Source of the DNA: Sphacelaria rigidula
Taxonomy: Eukaryota > Phaeophyceae > Sphacelariales
Assembly (NCBI GenBank): GCA_964200075.2
Contig: CAXNAA020000326.1
Coordinates: 1 to 22,602 of the forward strand
DNA: 22,602 nucleotides
Direction: 5' to 3'
Each line of letters opens with the position of its first letter. The first letter of the stretch is position 1. Below the pieces are notes generated by a model. It worked only from the letters and a program-made list of their open reading frames with translations, was not told where the DNA came from and did not search any database. A program made the position numbers and the translations under genes. Shown piece after piece: positions 1-9,595 of the stretch.

Positions 1-31
1 TGTTCCGAGCCTCTTCTTTGTTTTGTTTCTT

Positions 32-57
32 GGGGGTGGGGGGGGGGGGGGGGGGGG
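32..57. repeat. Poly-G tract
   Basis: A run of five G, one T, then twenty G. It is a simple homopolymer tract; its exact length is prone to sequencing and assembly error. No gene is attached to it. Confidence 0.9.
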
Positions 58-177
58 TGCAAAGGTACCCCTGTACAATTTGTGCGTTGGACGACCTCAC
101 GTAGGCGCCTTTGTCGCCGATTTTGGATGAAAACGCGTTCTGCACACCCTAGGAGCACTCGAGACATTCAGCCCCAT

Positions 178-195
178 CAGAGATTTAAATCTCTG
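178..195. repeat. 18-bp perfect palindrome
   Basis: CAGAGATTTAAATCTCTG equals its own reverse complement. It is AT-rich in the centre. It could be a dimer-binding site or chance; there is no neighbouring gene that fixes its role. Confidence 0.6.
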
Positions 196-359
196 TTTTG
201 ACACGAAAATTATGTTATGTACACCATGGGTCTGGGGCGACGGACTGGGATAAGCTCTACTGGACAAGCAGGCACCATCAACAAATCAATGTTTTTAAAT
301 TGTTACTTCTGTCTCATTTTTTGCTCATTTTTGTTTCCGGCCGTCTGTTGTTGCTGCAG

Positions 360-512
360 GTCAGGCGGGATCTGTTGAACTATGATCAGCAGCAGCCGTA
401 CCAACATGCCGTATCCAACTTGGCAGTGGCTACGGAGAACCCCCGGTATGCATTACGTATTCATGTACCCCCTTTGAAAAGCTCTTTTGAGTACACGCAG
501 ACGAATGCCTGA
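360..512 (+). CDS. Possible terminal exon, unrecognised
   Basis: A T/C-rich stretch (about 301-357) ends in TGCTGCAG at 352-359, a good 3' splice site. The open frame that follows runs 50 codons to a stop at 510-512. It begins V-R-R-D-L-L-N-Y-D and is Gln-rich near its start. A GTATGC at 446-451 could be a 5' splice site, but joining to the next acceptor (AG 532-533) gives an immediate TGA, so reading through to the stop is simpler. I recognise no family and found no partner exon. It may be chance. Confidence 0.2.
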   Translation, partial: VRRDLLNYDQQQPYQHAVSNLAVATENPRYALRIHVPPLKSSFEYTQTNA

Positions 513-565
513 GCCTAAGAAGTCGTTTTTTAGGTGAACGTTGTGTACAGTCAGCAGCAGTCACT

Positions 566-580
566 CACACACACACACAC
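566..580. repeat. CA microsatellite
   Basis: Uninterrupted CA dinucleotides, about seven and a half copies. Simple repeat. Confidence 0.85.
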
Positions 581-768
581 GCAGCTACCTGGGCGAGCAA
601 GGCTGACATCTTCTCTCGCGAAACTCTGTGCGTGCCTATCTACCCCCCCCACCATTTTTGCGACTAGTTTTTCCCCGCTGACGCTGGCTCACCTTGATTT
701 TCTTCTCATCCATGGACCGATCGCGAAGCGATGGATATTTAAGCTCACGTGCGTCAATGAATTCCAGG

Positions 769-785
769 ATATATATATATATATT
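769..785. repeat. TA microsatellite
   Basis: Eight AT dinucleotides followed by T. Simple repeat. Confidence 0.85.
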
Positions 786-1509
786 TATAGCTGCTCCTTC
801 AAAAGTGAAGAACCCGAAATCTTAGCTTGGCCGTGGTCCAAGCGTTAACGTCAACCCCTTGACCCCGTCAGGGAGGTTCACACGGGTCTTCCCGTCGTTC
901 TTCAAGTGAAAATAACGCCGATTTAAGAGATGAAGCAATTCGAGCTACAAGATTCCCTCGCTGTTGCCCATGTGAAATGGTGATGAACATTTCGACAGAT
1001 TATGTGGGAAAAATGCTTGCTCTCTCTCTGAGGACCTGGAGGATTGGATGCCCTACCCAAATAGTGGGATTCCCAGATATCTGAGTGGTCCCCTGCTTCC
1101 ACGACATGATTTATTGCAAGGCCGGCCTCCTTACGTGGGGTCCTGACAGGAGCCCATCGTGTTTTTTATCGGGACCGCAATTGAAGCTCGGTCTTGCTTT
1201 TTATTGTTGCCGCACTGTGTTTCATCTTTTTTCCACCTTTTTCAGTTTAGGGATGTTATTAACGGGTCCATGCCCCCCTCCCGAATCTCCAAACTTTTCG
1301 GGAAAAGCAAGGTTGTGCGAAAACGGTCAGAGCAGATTTCTTGATTAGTTCCGCCAATAAATCGATTCAAGAGTCACTACTACGGAGTGTTCCGGAAATA
1401 TTGCGTCGGAGTCTTCTCAGCAATTTTATTTCTGGGAGAAATCGAAAAAACAAAATCAATTCTGCGCAACGAGTAAAACCTGGAAAACTTGTCCCGCTAA
1501 TTTGAATAT

Positions 1510-1620
1510 TTTACTCTGTTTCCTGCTTTCCTTCTTTTTTGCTTCAATTTCTTTCTTTTGCTTTTGTTTTTGCTTTTCTATATTTTTCTCGCTTTTTCTC
1601 TAATTTCCTTCATTTTATCG
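1510..1620. repeat. Pyrimidine-rich low-complexity block
   Basis: Over about 110 bases the + strand is nearly all T and C, with short TTTTGCTTT-like repeats. It could act as a polypyrimidine tract, but no exon follows that I recognise. Confidence 0.55.
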
Positions 1621-1719
1621 ATCGCTTCCGTTCGTGTCGCAGTAGGCTAACGTGCATGTGTCCATCTTATGACTTGAACCACGGCTGGAATCGGAGCGGA
1701 CTCGTTTACTTTTACGTTC

Positions 1720-1788
1720 ATGTTAAATGTTAAATGTTGAGTGTTGAATGTTAAATGGTAATGGTAATGTTAATGTTTATGTTGATGT
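1720..1788. repeat. Degenerate short tandem repeat
   Basis: Repeats of ATGTTAA / ATGTTGA / ATGGTAA-type heptamers and hexamers follow each other with small changes. This is a decayed minisatellite. Confidence 0.7.
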
Positions 1789-2389
1789 GCGACGATCGAT
1801 CAAATCAGTCGATCAATAGGGAGTGGTGGCGGACATTCACATGCTTGTCGAAGGGTAGGGAAGCAGTTTTGTACAACCCCAACGGCTCTCCGATGTTACT
1901 GCCATTATCTATGAGTGGTGGGTTTGTTTACCCGTCGCTGTTGTTGCGGTTGCGGTGTGCGGTGTACGTGTTACTCAAGTTTTGGCCATACATGCATAAC
2001 ATGAATCATCACTGGGGTCATTCTCTTTTTACATGGATGACTCGTGTCTTTCCCCTTTTTCTGCAATAATTACAGTAACATAATTGAACTTCGGCGTGTT
2101 TTGTTCCTGCAGTTCTACAAGTCAGGTCCCCTAAGCTACTTCGACGAAGGGGCTTTCCCCCATTTATAGGCAGGCTGGCTAGCTGATCCGGTCCCAAAAA
2201 GAGATATCTCTCGACCATTAACCCTCTTGGGACCAGGCCTCTAGAACGACTGATGAGGTTGCACTTTCATGACGTGTCTGGCGTCTGCACGAAACATTGT
2301 CGTGTTGCTGAAAATCCGCGTATGTAACCGCAGGCTTATGAAGAAGACCGAAAGTTTCATCCAATCTATTTTCAGGTGCAGGACACGCA

Positions 2390-2866
2390 TTAGGTGGTGT
2401 ACATCTGATGTAGCAAGCAGTATGGGTCGTGGTAGAGGGCTTCCAACAGGATGCGGCGACGGCGGGCCGCTTGCCACTTGTGGCTTTGGATGACTCTTTT
2501 GTCCAACACCTTGCGACAAGGCCCTTTGTGATCGGGGTGGGCCGTGATTTCCCTCTTTGTTGCAAGCGACAAATTCTCTTGGAAGGAAATGGGCATTGCG
2601 GCGCACATAGAGTACAGTGCAGTACAGTACAATAGTGTAGTACGCCTCTCCAACTGAAGCAGCAGCTGCCGCTGCATACTCCCTTGCACGTTCTGGGCAA
2701 TTCCAGCTTCCGAAATCAGCTGCCTATATACAGCTTTGTCATCCCCGTCGGCTACAAACATGTGGACTGCACACTGCAAGTAATCGGCAGAGGGATACGC
2801 AGAATTCATCACAGCCCACCTGGATTTTGATGCCTCGTGAAAATGACTACATGGTGGCATGTACAC
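2390..2866 (-). CDS. Unrecognised open frame, possible exon
   Basis: The frame is open for 158 codons on the minus strand. That is long for this AT/GC-balanced DNA, and composition is protein-like in its first half (Trp, Asp, Tyr and Leu spread out; a basic K-W-Q-A-A-R-R-R-R patch near residue 130). It starts with a GTG in the open frame rather than a clear ATG, so if real it is an internal or terminal exon. A TACTGT-rich simple sequence near 2606-2635 runs through it, which argues against coding there. I do not recognise a family, and it may be a transposon relic. Confidence 0.22.
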   Translation of the reverse strand: MYMPPCSHFHEASKSRWAVMNSAYPSADYLQCAVHMFVADGDDKAVYRQLISEAGIAQNVQGSMQRQLLLQLERRTTLLYCTALYSMCAAMPISFQENLSLATKREITAHPDHKGPCRKVLDKRVIQSHKWQAARRRRILLEALYHDPYCLLHQMYTT

Positions 2867-4039
2867 CCCTTCCGGGGTTTCCCCGGTCCACCCTGTGATG
2901 GTGTAAATTACTACGTTTCAGTATAGAATTGGGACCCATAAAACACTCCGGAAAAACTCGGGAACGGTATACTGAGTGCAAGTAATACCATAGAACCAAG
3001 CTGCGACCACCCTGCACTTGGAAACCCGGGGAGGCTTATCTAGGCCGGCCCCACACGATCTTTGCAGTGGCATCACATCCGACAACAATCCCCGCGCTGG
3101 TCGTTCGGGTCTGGTCGATGAATTCCGCCTCCCTGTGATTGGGTAGGTCGCTCGAAGACTTATTTTTTATTATTCCACTAACACAGGGTCAACCTTGTGT
3201 TAGTGGGGGTCCGGTCCCAAAAGAGTTAAGGGGTGATGTGCGGCACTGCACTACCGAACTCTGCTCGCGCACTGTTTGTTCTCTTTTCTCGCAACACCGG
3301 ATGTGCCATCATGTACTACCACAAGGCATTATCATATGTACTGTACTGATGAAGTGTCCTACACTACATCGCCCTAGGGTATCAAGGTACTACACTGTAC
3401 TCGGAGGATTGTTTACCGCCTGCATGCTCTTCGGCTTTATGTACGAGTACGCAGTACCACACTCATGCAAAAAATGACCCTCTGTGTACAGAACCGTTTC
3501 ACAAATCTATGATACTGTACCGCCTGTACCATAAAACGCCCCTCCCGATTTCGAGATCACGAATTTGAGTCCCCCCGAGTTTTTCAGAATCGGGGTCCCA
3601 AAAAATTGATATTCGTTTGCCATAAGAGTGAGTCTTGCACGCTTGACTAAATGTATGCCGGAAGGTGTCGAGAATTTTTGCTCCGCCGGATCGCGAGGTA
3701 AGAGTTGCATAGTCTTTGACTAAAATATTTTTTTTCTGTTTCCTGTTTCGAAGAATTATATCTCGAGGATTTGAAAGATTGGACATGTGCACTTGATGAT
3801 GCGCACGCCGTACTGCAAGATGGGCGTGAAATAAACCTCACCTGAGGGGCTTGATTTCGCACTACGTTGCAAAGTTAAATGCTTGTCTAAACCGATACTC
3901 GGTGTGCACTGCGTTGCTTGCACCATTGGAAGGCGCAAAACGTGGGAGTCTGCGTTTTCAAATTTCTAAGTATGGATATTACTCTATTTTCGCGACAGCT
4001 TGGTTTTGAATCTTGGTACACTGATCGGGATCTTTGAGC
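2867..4039. other. Non-coding stretch upstream of the LTR element
   Basis: No recognisable gene. It holds a strong small hairpin (3175-3206), scattered TACTGTACTG-like words around 3338-3410, and a GAGGTAAGAG word near 3693 that resembles a 5' splice site without a convincing exon before it. Short frames on both strands show no domain that I know. Confidence 0.5.
3175..3206. repeat. Perfect 11-bp stem hairpin
   Basis: CCACTAACACA (3175-3185) and its exact reverse complement TGTGTTAGTGG (3196-3206) flank a 10-base loop. It could be a relic of transposon ends or an RNA hairpin. There is no T-run suggesting a bacterial-type terminator and no gene beside it. Confidence 0.7.
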
Positions 4040-4319
4040 TGTAGAGTAGTCCACCTCCAGTACACGTACGTGCAGGTTCATGATGATCTACAAGTGGAAC
4101 AATCTGTTGTAGGCGTTTTCTATGGGTTGACGGACTTGCGGGTCTAATCGGCAGACTATGTGGATTTGAACATCACATGCTTCACGCCTGTGGTTACTTC
4201 CGATAACGAAGGCTGTGTCTTTATGAATAACAACTGTCTTGAAGTCTCCAGGCCCTAGTAAGGGAGGAAGCCCTTGGAGCAATCTTGTGACCTTGTTCTG
4301 CGTCCAGGAGGGCTCTATA
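4040..4319 (+). repeat. 5' LTR
   Basis: Matches 6112-6391 base for base apart from one G/A difference. The start TGTAGAG and end CTCTATA mirror each other. The shared block extends two bases further left (GC), probably by chance. Confidence 0.88.
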
Positions 4320-4491
4320 ATAAACGTTTATTAAGAGGAACCCGCCGGTTTCTGGAAGAGGTTTTTCAGCTGTGGGCAGCTGCGCAGAAATTATATCAGA
4401 TTTTGTACAGAGGAGTGTGCACTCTGTAAAGTGAGGGAGCTCGCTGACAACGAAGAGACGGCGAGGTTGGCTGGAACTGTCGCGTGCAGCT

Positions 4492-6000
4492 ATGGCAACG
4501 CGCAAGAAAGTGGGTGATGGCGATGCAGGCGAAGAGGTGAAGTTTAAGTTTACTGAGCTTATGCCTGCAGGATCGCTGAAAGCCCCAGAGTACGGACGGC
4601 ATATTAGCGAAAATGCGTCCCGACGTTTTTACCAGAAATATGTCGAGTATGAAGAGGCGGTCAAAATGAACAACAAAGGGCGTAGTATGCAGGCCGACTT
4701 ACTGACTGTTACTGAACTAGTGCCGAAGCACATCCGTGCGTGTTTGTCACGCACGAGTTTTGACGGATCCGTGCTAGGCGAAGATGATCTCAAGGAGGCA
4801 CTAGGCCGACACGCGTAATGTTGGGAGGATGAAGAAATTGATCCTTCAGTCGCTGCAGCTGGTGTGCGGAAAGCGTTCGCGGCCCGCAACGAGCAAACTG
4901 CAATGGGAAGAGTAGAAGGGCAGTGGGGTGCCCTGAAGGAATTTTTTGCGGAGAATGCTAGCGCTGAGCGTGCGTTCCGCGATGATGCAGATTTCAAACC
5001 AGGATCTGCTCAAATCATAACACGTGAAATGTTGAATGGACTAACCCCCCCCCCCCCCGAATTCAAAACTTAAGTCCTCAACATGTTGAACATGAAGGGG
5101 AGGTGGAAGGAGGACCCTGGGCTTGTGTTTAACACGGCTCGGGAAGCAGCGGAGGCATGGCAGACGGTGGAAGCGGCGGATAAGCAGCGCCGTCAGCAGC
5201 CGCAGCTGAAACAAAGGAGTGGCAGCAGGACTTCCGGAAGCAAGCGCCAACCAAATGGTGGGAAAACGGCGAGCAGTGGAAATGGGACTGTCAGGTCCGG
5301 GAAAACCCGCAAACCAGGCTCAAACTATGCAGAATGTTTAATATGTGGAGACAAGGGCCATTTCCGGAAGGAATGCAGGCAGCAAGGCCAGGCTGCTGCT
5401 ACACAACGTCGTGACAGTGGGTAGACAAAGGCTGGCGACAAGCAGCAACAACAATAGCAGCTGTCGCAGGGCCCAGGACAGGTGCCTCGCGGAGGGGGCA
5501 CGAGTTCCGCCCCTACAAGGGCTGTCTTTTCAGCCGATGGACAAAGTGCTCCCAGCGGAGGGGCGACGTTGCCACAAGAACCGGCCGCTTCTACTGGTGG
5601 CGTGCAGCAGACCATCTCCTCGCACTCGTTCCCAGGTTCGAAATCTGCGGCGGTGCCAGCATGGAGATCGCTCAAAGCGGGTGAAGTGTCAGGTTTTCAA
5701 TCTGAGGGTCTGCAAGTATATCACAAGGAAAGGTGGTGCCTTGCGGACTTGTCTGTCCCGAGTGCAGGGGCAAAGGGTGTTTGTCCGGTCACGGCAATTT
5801 TAGATTCAGGATCTGGACTTACGACCATGTCAGCTGGTGTGGAGGCGAAATTGCAAGCCATGGTTCCAGATGTCCAAGTGGTGAGACCGATGGCTGGTGA
5901 CCAGTTGGTGAAATTGGCAAATGGCAACGTTGAGCTTGAGACATTGTCTTTGAGTGTCGATGTTCAAGGTTGTTCGCGTTATTGTTTTTGTGGAACATGA
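4492..6000 (+). pseudogene. Gag-protease frame with four in-frame stops
   Basis: One frame runs from ATG 4492 to TGA 5998-6000 (503 codons) with no frameshift but four internal stops: TAA 4816, TAA 5071, TAG 5422 and TAG 5455. The N-terminal part is charged and helical, as in capsid/gag. A basic Ser/Gly/Lys-rich stretch follows. Then comes a canonical CCHC zinc knuckle (C-x2-C-x4-H-x4-C) at 5335-5376, the RNA-binding nucleocapsid signature. The C-terminal part has the retropepsin active-site triad Asp-Ser-Gly at 5803-5811 within a hydrophobic I-L-D-S-G context. Nothing like reverse transcriptase follows. TAG 5455 sits inside a run of Gln codons (CAG CAA CAA CAA TAG CAG), consistent with a CAG-to-TAG change. 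With the standard code this is a broken gene; recoding or readthrough is the alternative (see findings). Confidence 0.85.
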
Positions 6001-6111
6001 AAGTACAAGGTCGTGTGTCACTACCGGGGGGACAAAGGTAGCATACGTGATAGTTGGAGTCTACTGTTTTGTCAAACTCGCCTCCTACTTCGAGTAGTGC
6101 GGAGTTTTGGC

Positions 6112-6391
6112 TGTAGAGTAGTCCACCTCCAGTACACGTACGTGCAGGTTCATGATGATCTACAAGTGGAACAATCTGTTGTAGGCGTTTTCTATGGGTT
6201 GACGGACTTGCGGGTCTAATCGGCAGACTATGTGGATTTGAACATCACATGCTTCACGCCTGTGGTTACTTCCGATAACGAAGGCTGTGTCTTTATGAAT
6301 AACAACTGTCTTGAAGTCTCCAGGCCCTAGTAAGGGAGGAAGCCCTTGGAGCAATCTTGTGACCTTGTTCTGCGTCCAGGAGAGCTCTATA
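6112..6391 (+). repeat. 3' LTR
   Basis: Second copy of the 280-bp LTR, one mismatch from the 5' copy. Sequence before it (6001-6111) is unrelated to sequence before the 5' copy, which fixes the left boundary at about 6110-6112. Similarity to the 5' copy ends at 6391. Confidence 0.88.
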
Positions 6392-6452
6392 TAGCGTAAG
6401 AATTTGAATGAGGTTCGAACAGAGGATTTCGGAGAAACTTTTCGAAAGGAGG

Positions 6453-7045
6453 GGCGCACTCATTATCATCATCATCATCATCATCATCATGATTATTATT
6501 TTTTTATTTTTTTATTTTTTATTTTTTTTATTTTTTTTTATTTTTTTATTTTTTTACTATTACTATTACTATTACTATTACTATTACTATTACTATTACT
6601 ATTACTATTACTATTAATTTTACTATTATTATTACTATTATTATTACTATTACTATTACTATTACTATTACTATTATTATTACTATTATTACTATTACTA
6701 TTATTACCATTATTATTATTTCTATTATTACTATTACTATTATTACTATTATTATTACTATCATTATTAATATTACTATTATTGTTATTACTATTACTAT
6801 TACTATTACTATCACTATTACTATTACTATTATTATTACTATTACTATTATTACCATTATTATTTCTATTATTAATATTACTATTATTGTTATTACTATT
6901 ACTATTATTATTATTACTGTTATTACCATTATTATTGTTATTATTACTATTATTACTATTATTATTATTGCTGTTGTTGTTGTTGTTGTTGTGGTTGTTG
7001 TTGTTATGATTGTTATTATTGTTATTATTGTTATTTTATTATTTC
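6453..7045. repeat. Long trinucleotide microsatellite tract
   Basis: About 590 bp of simple sequence in blocks: ATC repeats (6463-6490), T-runs broken by A (6491-6556), then TTA/CTA hexamers (roughly ATTACT) with variants through 6968, TTG repeats (6968-7010) and a final TTATTG-type tail. All frames here encode only Leu, Tyr, Ile, Thr or Val runs, so the long open frames are artefacts of composition. It begins some 60 bp after the 3' LTR. Confidence 0.95.
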
Positions 7046-9009
7046 CGCCCATTATTAGTCAGATCTCGCGAACCCGTGGTCACAGACGTAGGCTCGCCTT
7101 TCCAATACCATTTCCTGCTATTTTTTACAAGACACATTACAAAAAAATAAAAAATAAGAAGAGAGACGCCACGAATAGCGGTGAGAAGTAGCTCCCCCGA
7201 GTTCACCATGATACTGGTATGTAGTGTCTGTGAGGGCAGGCAGGTGCGATTTTTCCCCGTAAGTGCCTGTTTGGTGACGTGTGTAGTTTGGAAAGATATC
7301 TCTGCTCACATGATGAGTTGTTATCGTCCGGACTGGTTTCCTGTAAACCTACAACTGAAATGTCAGTGCAAGCGGGGTATTCGAGTGAACAGCCTTTTCA
7401 GTATAATCGACAGTACTGATCAACCCTTGTGCAGCAGTACTTGTCTTTCCGGGTTTTGACACTTACATGCGTCGCGGCCAAGGGGTTGAGAGAAGCAAGG
7501 GTTGGTCCAGGCAATACCAAGAAGAAGAAAAACAACAATAACAACAACAAGAAGGAGAAGAAGAAATAGCGCAGAGACGCAGAACTGTATACACCTCGAG
7601 TGCACCATGTTATGCAGGTGGTGAAATGTTCTGCCCTTTCTTGGGGTAAACGAACATGTTGATCTTGGGCGCTTGAGCTGCCGTCATGACATTGTTCACG
7701 CGGTATGTGGAATATAGGGCGTGGACCAGAACCGGTTATCATGCGCTTTTCCCTTTTTTCCCGGCAGAAAATGAAGAAGCCGCTGGAAAGGTTCCAAAAT
7801 CATTTCTACTTGGAACAGGCATGAAAACACGATACACTGCAAGCTGACCGATATTCACAGCTTTTACTACGTGGCAACCTTATTTCTCTGCTCCCGCTTA
7901 CTACGAGCACAATTTGCTTGCTGCATCTCGGCCTCCAGCCATAGACCCTGTTACACATGCAATCGTGTCTCACGCGAATGGTTGCTACTCTGTTCACCAC
8001 ACTCCCGAACCCTGATTGACTCGTTTTTATATATTTAGCTGAAGTGAACGGTGATAATTAGCAGTGCTGGCTTCGTAAGGTTGGCATCTTTGTATTTCCA
8101 CGATAAGATCCTCTATCTACAGTGTCGGGTGCTTCAAATCAACGTCGATCTCCTATGTCGATTCCTGACGTTGCTCATGCGATCTTGACGAGAATTATCT
8201 CGTCCGATTCTTCCGCAACCAGTCTGAGTACACATCGATTCTCTTCGAACCCCTCCTGTATTTTGATCGCTATTTCAACGTCCAGGGTCTTCGTCGACGT
8301 GTACATCAGTCATTCACTACCTGCCCTCGGTAAACCCGTTTATATGGCTATTCTTGATGTCGGTAAGTGCACCCGTAGATGTGCCTCTGAGTGTACTCGC
8401 CCGTGTTACAAGCATACACGGGCAACTGGCCGCTGGTACACGCTACCCGCGTTTAGAGTCATTCAAAGCCATGCGTACAGCATGAATCGGATTGTGATCG
8501 CGCGTGTTTGTTGCCATTATTTATAACCCGCCCATATCCTGGGACATGTATTTTGCAACCTGGTTCACGCTGTACACGTGCTGTTAAACCTACCGATATC
8601 CTGGGGACGCTCCGATATTCGGACAACGTGTACTAGCGGCAACTCGCATAGGCTGGCTTAGGGTAAAATCTGCACGTTCATCACCTCTGAGGCAGGAGTG
8701 GCACAAGCGCATGCGCTGCCGAGACCCTCGACGTTCCCCCCAAACCTCTTGTATACTGATACTCCCTAGCCGTTTTGATTAGTTTGGACTTACCATCCTT
8801 GTGTCAAGAACAGCGAGGGTGCTATGAGTGACGAGGTCAGCGACACGAGATTCTACCAAGTATATATCGCTACGTCGGCTACGTTCAAGTATGATGCCGC
8901 CATAGCTCCCCCCCAAACCAGCCCCAAAACTGTCACGGAAACAAACGTGGCCACACAGCGCATGATAGCCGGTTTCAGGCTTTACCAAGCCCCTCATATG
9001 GGCGACGTT
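7046..9009. other. Non-coding stretch, no gene recognised
   Basis: I find no gene that I can support. Apart from a purine-rich AAC/AAG tract at 7517-7567 there is no repeat. A 134-codon open frame at 8122-8526 has Ser/Thr/Cys-rich composition and no known domain. A second overlapping frame around 8176-8332 reads like protein for about 50 residues but is preceded closely by a stop and has no identifiable partner exon. Confidence 0.45.
7517..7567. repeat. Purine-rich GAA/AAC simple repeat
   Basis: A stretch of AAGAAGAAG, AACAACAAT and GAAGAAG units almost free of T on the + strand. Low-complexity DNA. Confidence 0.8.
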
Positions 9010-9437
9010 CAACACGAGATCGTACAAATTGGGGATGGGAAACCCGGAGAATACAAATCTTCGTATCCACACCAAATCTTCGAGATATGGTTCCATTTCT
9101 TCACCTACTGATAGCTACTGACAACTGCTACACGCGATAGAAATTGGGATTTCGATCACCGAAATGTTGGGGTCCTAGGTGAAAAAACATTGTCGGAACC
9201 ATATTGGCGTCCGCTCGGACACTCGGAATTCCCCACAATTGGTTTTTCCCCTAGGACCCCAACATTTCGGCGATCGAAATCCAAATTTCTATGGCGTGTA
9301 GCAGTTGTCAGTAGCTATCAGTAGGTGAAGAAATGGAACGATATTCTAAAGATTTGGTGTGGATACGAAAATTTTAACTCTCCGGGTTTCTCATCCCCAA
9401 TAAAAGATCCATCCCCAATTTATAAAATCCCGTGTTA
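9010..9437. mobile_element. Foldback MITE-like element, copy 1
   Basis: The whole segment is an inverted repeat centred on 9214/9215 (GTCCG-CT-CGGAC). Arms are about 200 bp, with few mismatches, and almost no loop. Outer ends read AACACG and CGTGTT. The left arm lacks about 16 bp (a second GGGGATG-ended unit) that the right arm and both arms of copy 2 keep, as expected from a deletion between short direct repeats. It has no coding capacity for a transposase. Flanks offer at most a 2-bp duplication (TT), which is weak evidence. Confidence 0.85.
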
Positions 9438-9595
9438 TTCGCGGGAAACATCCCAAGCATGGGAGTTGCCAGCTGCTCAGTTTGCTCGGCTTTCGTCATT
9501 TTGGTTTACATGCAGAAGTGTACCTCCTCAAACCGACCATTTTCTGGGGGGGGCATCGCGTCATCACTCTCAACGCATTCACTAAACAACGGTGT

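Larger units (their letters stand above)
581..2389. other. Non-coding stretch, no gene recognised
   Basis: No coding frame here shows a recognisable domain. The stretch holds a TA microsatellite (769-785), a pyrimidine-rich block (about 1510-1620) and a degenerate T/A/G repeat (1720-1788). An AATAAA lies at 1355-1360 but there is no gene upstream to which it can be assigned. Short frames near 1085-1348 and 1755-2069 have no family resemblance that I can see. Confidence 0.5.
4040..6391 (+). mobile_element. LTR retrotransposon with gag and protease only
   Basis: Two direct copies of a 280-bp sequence (4040-4319 and 6112-6391) flank a 1792-bp interior holding a single gag-protease frame. The LTRs differ at one base (4311 G, 6383 A), so the copy looks young or recently gene-converted. 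Each LTR starts TGTAGAG and ends CTCTATA, an imperfect inverted pair in place of the usual TG...CA. No reverse transcriptase, RNase H, integrase or chromodomain is present, so it would need another element's enzymes to move. A clear primer-binding site after the 5' LTR was not found. The purine tract GGGGGGACAAAGG (6026-6038) is a possible polypurine tract but lies about 75 bp before the 3' LTR. Flanks TGAGC and TAGCG do not form a clean target duplication. Confidence 0.85.

Noticed and set aside
446-533. Intron joining 360-445 to an exon at 534
   Set aside because: The joined frame meets TGA at once, and the downstream sequence is a CA repeat.
4492-6000. Genome-wide UAR-to-Gln code as the firm explanation for the gag stops
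   Set aside because: Four codons in one transposon are too few, and a LINE in the same window has TAG at a Trp position, which favours ordinary nonsense mutation.
6404-7009. A 201-codon open frame of Leu runs, with a 168-codon antisense partner of Ile/Val/Thr
   Set aside because: Both are translations of a trinucleotide microsatellite; there is no protein signal.
8122-8526. Gene on the plus strand, in either of two overlapping frames
   Set aside because: Open length is within chance, no domain is recognisable and no partner exon with good splice signals was found.
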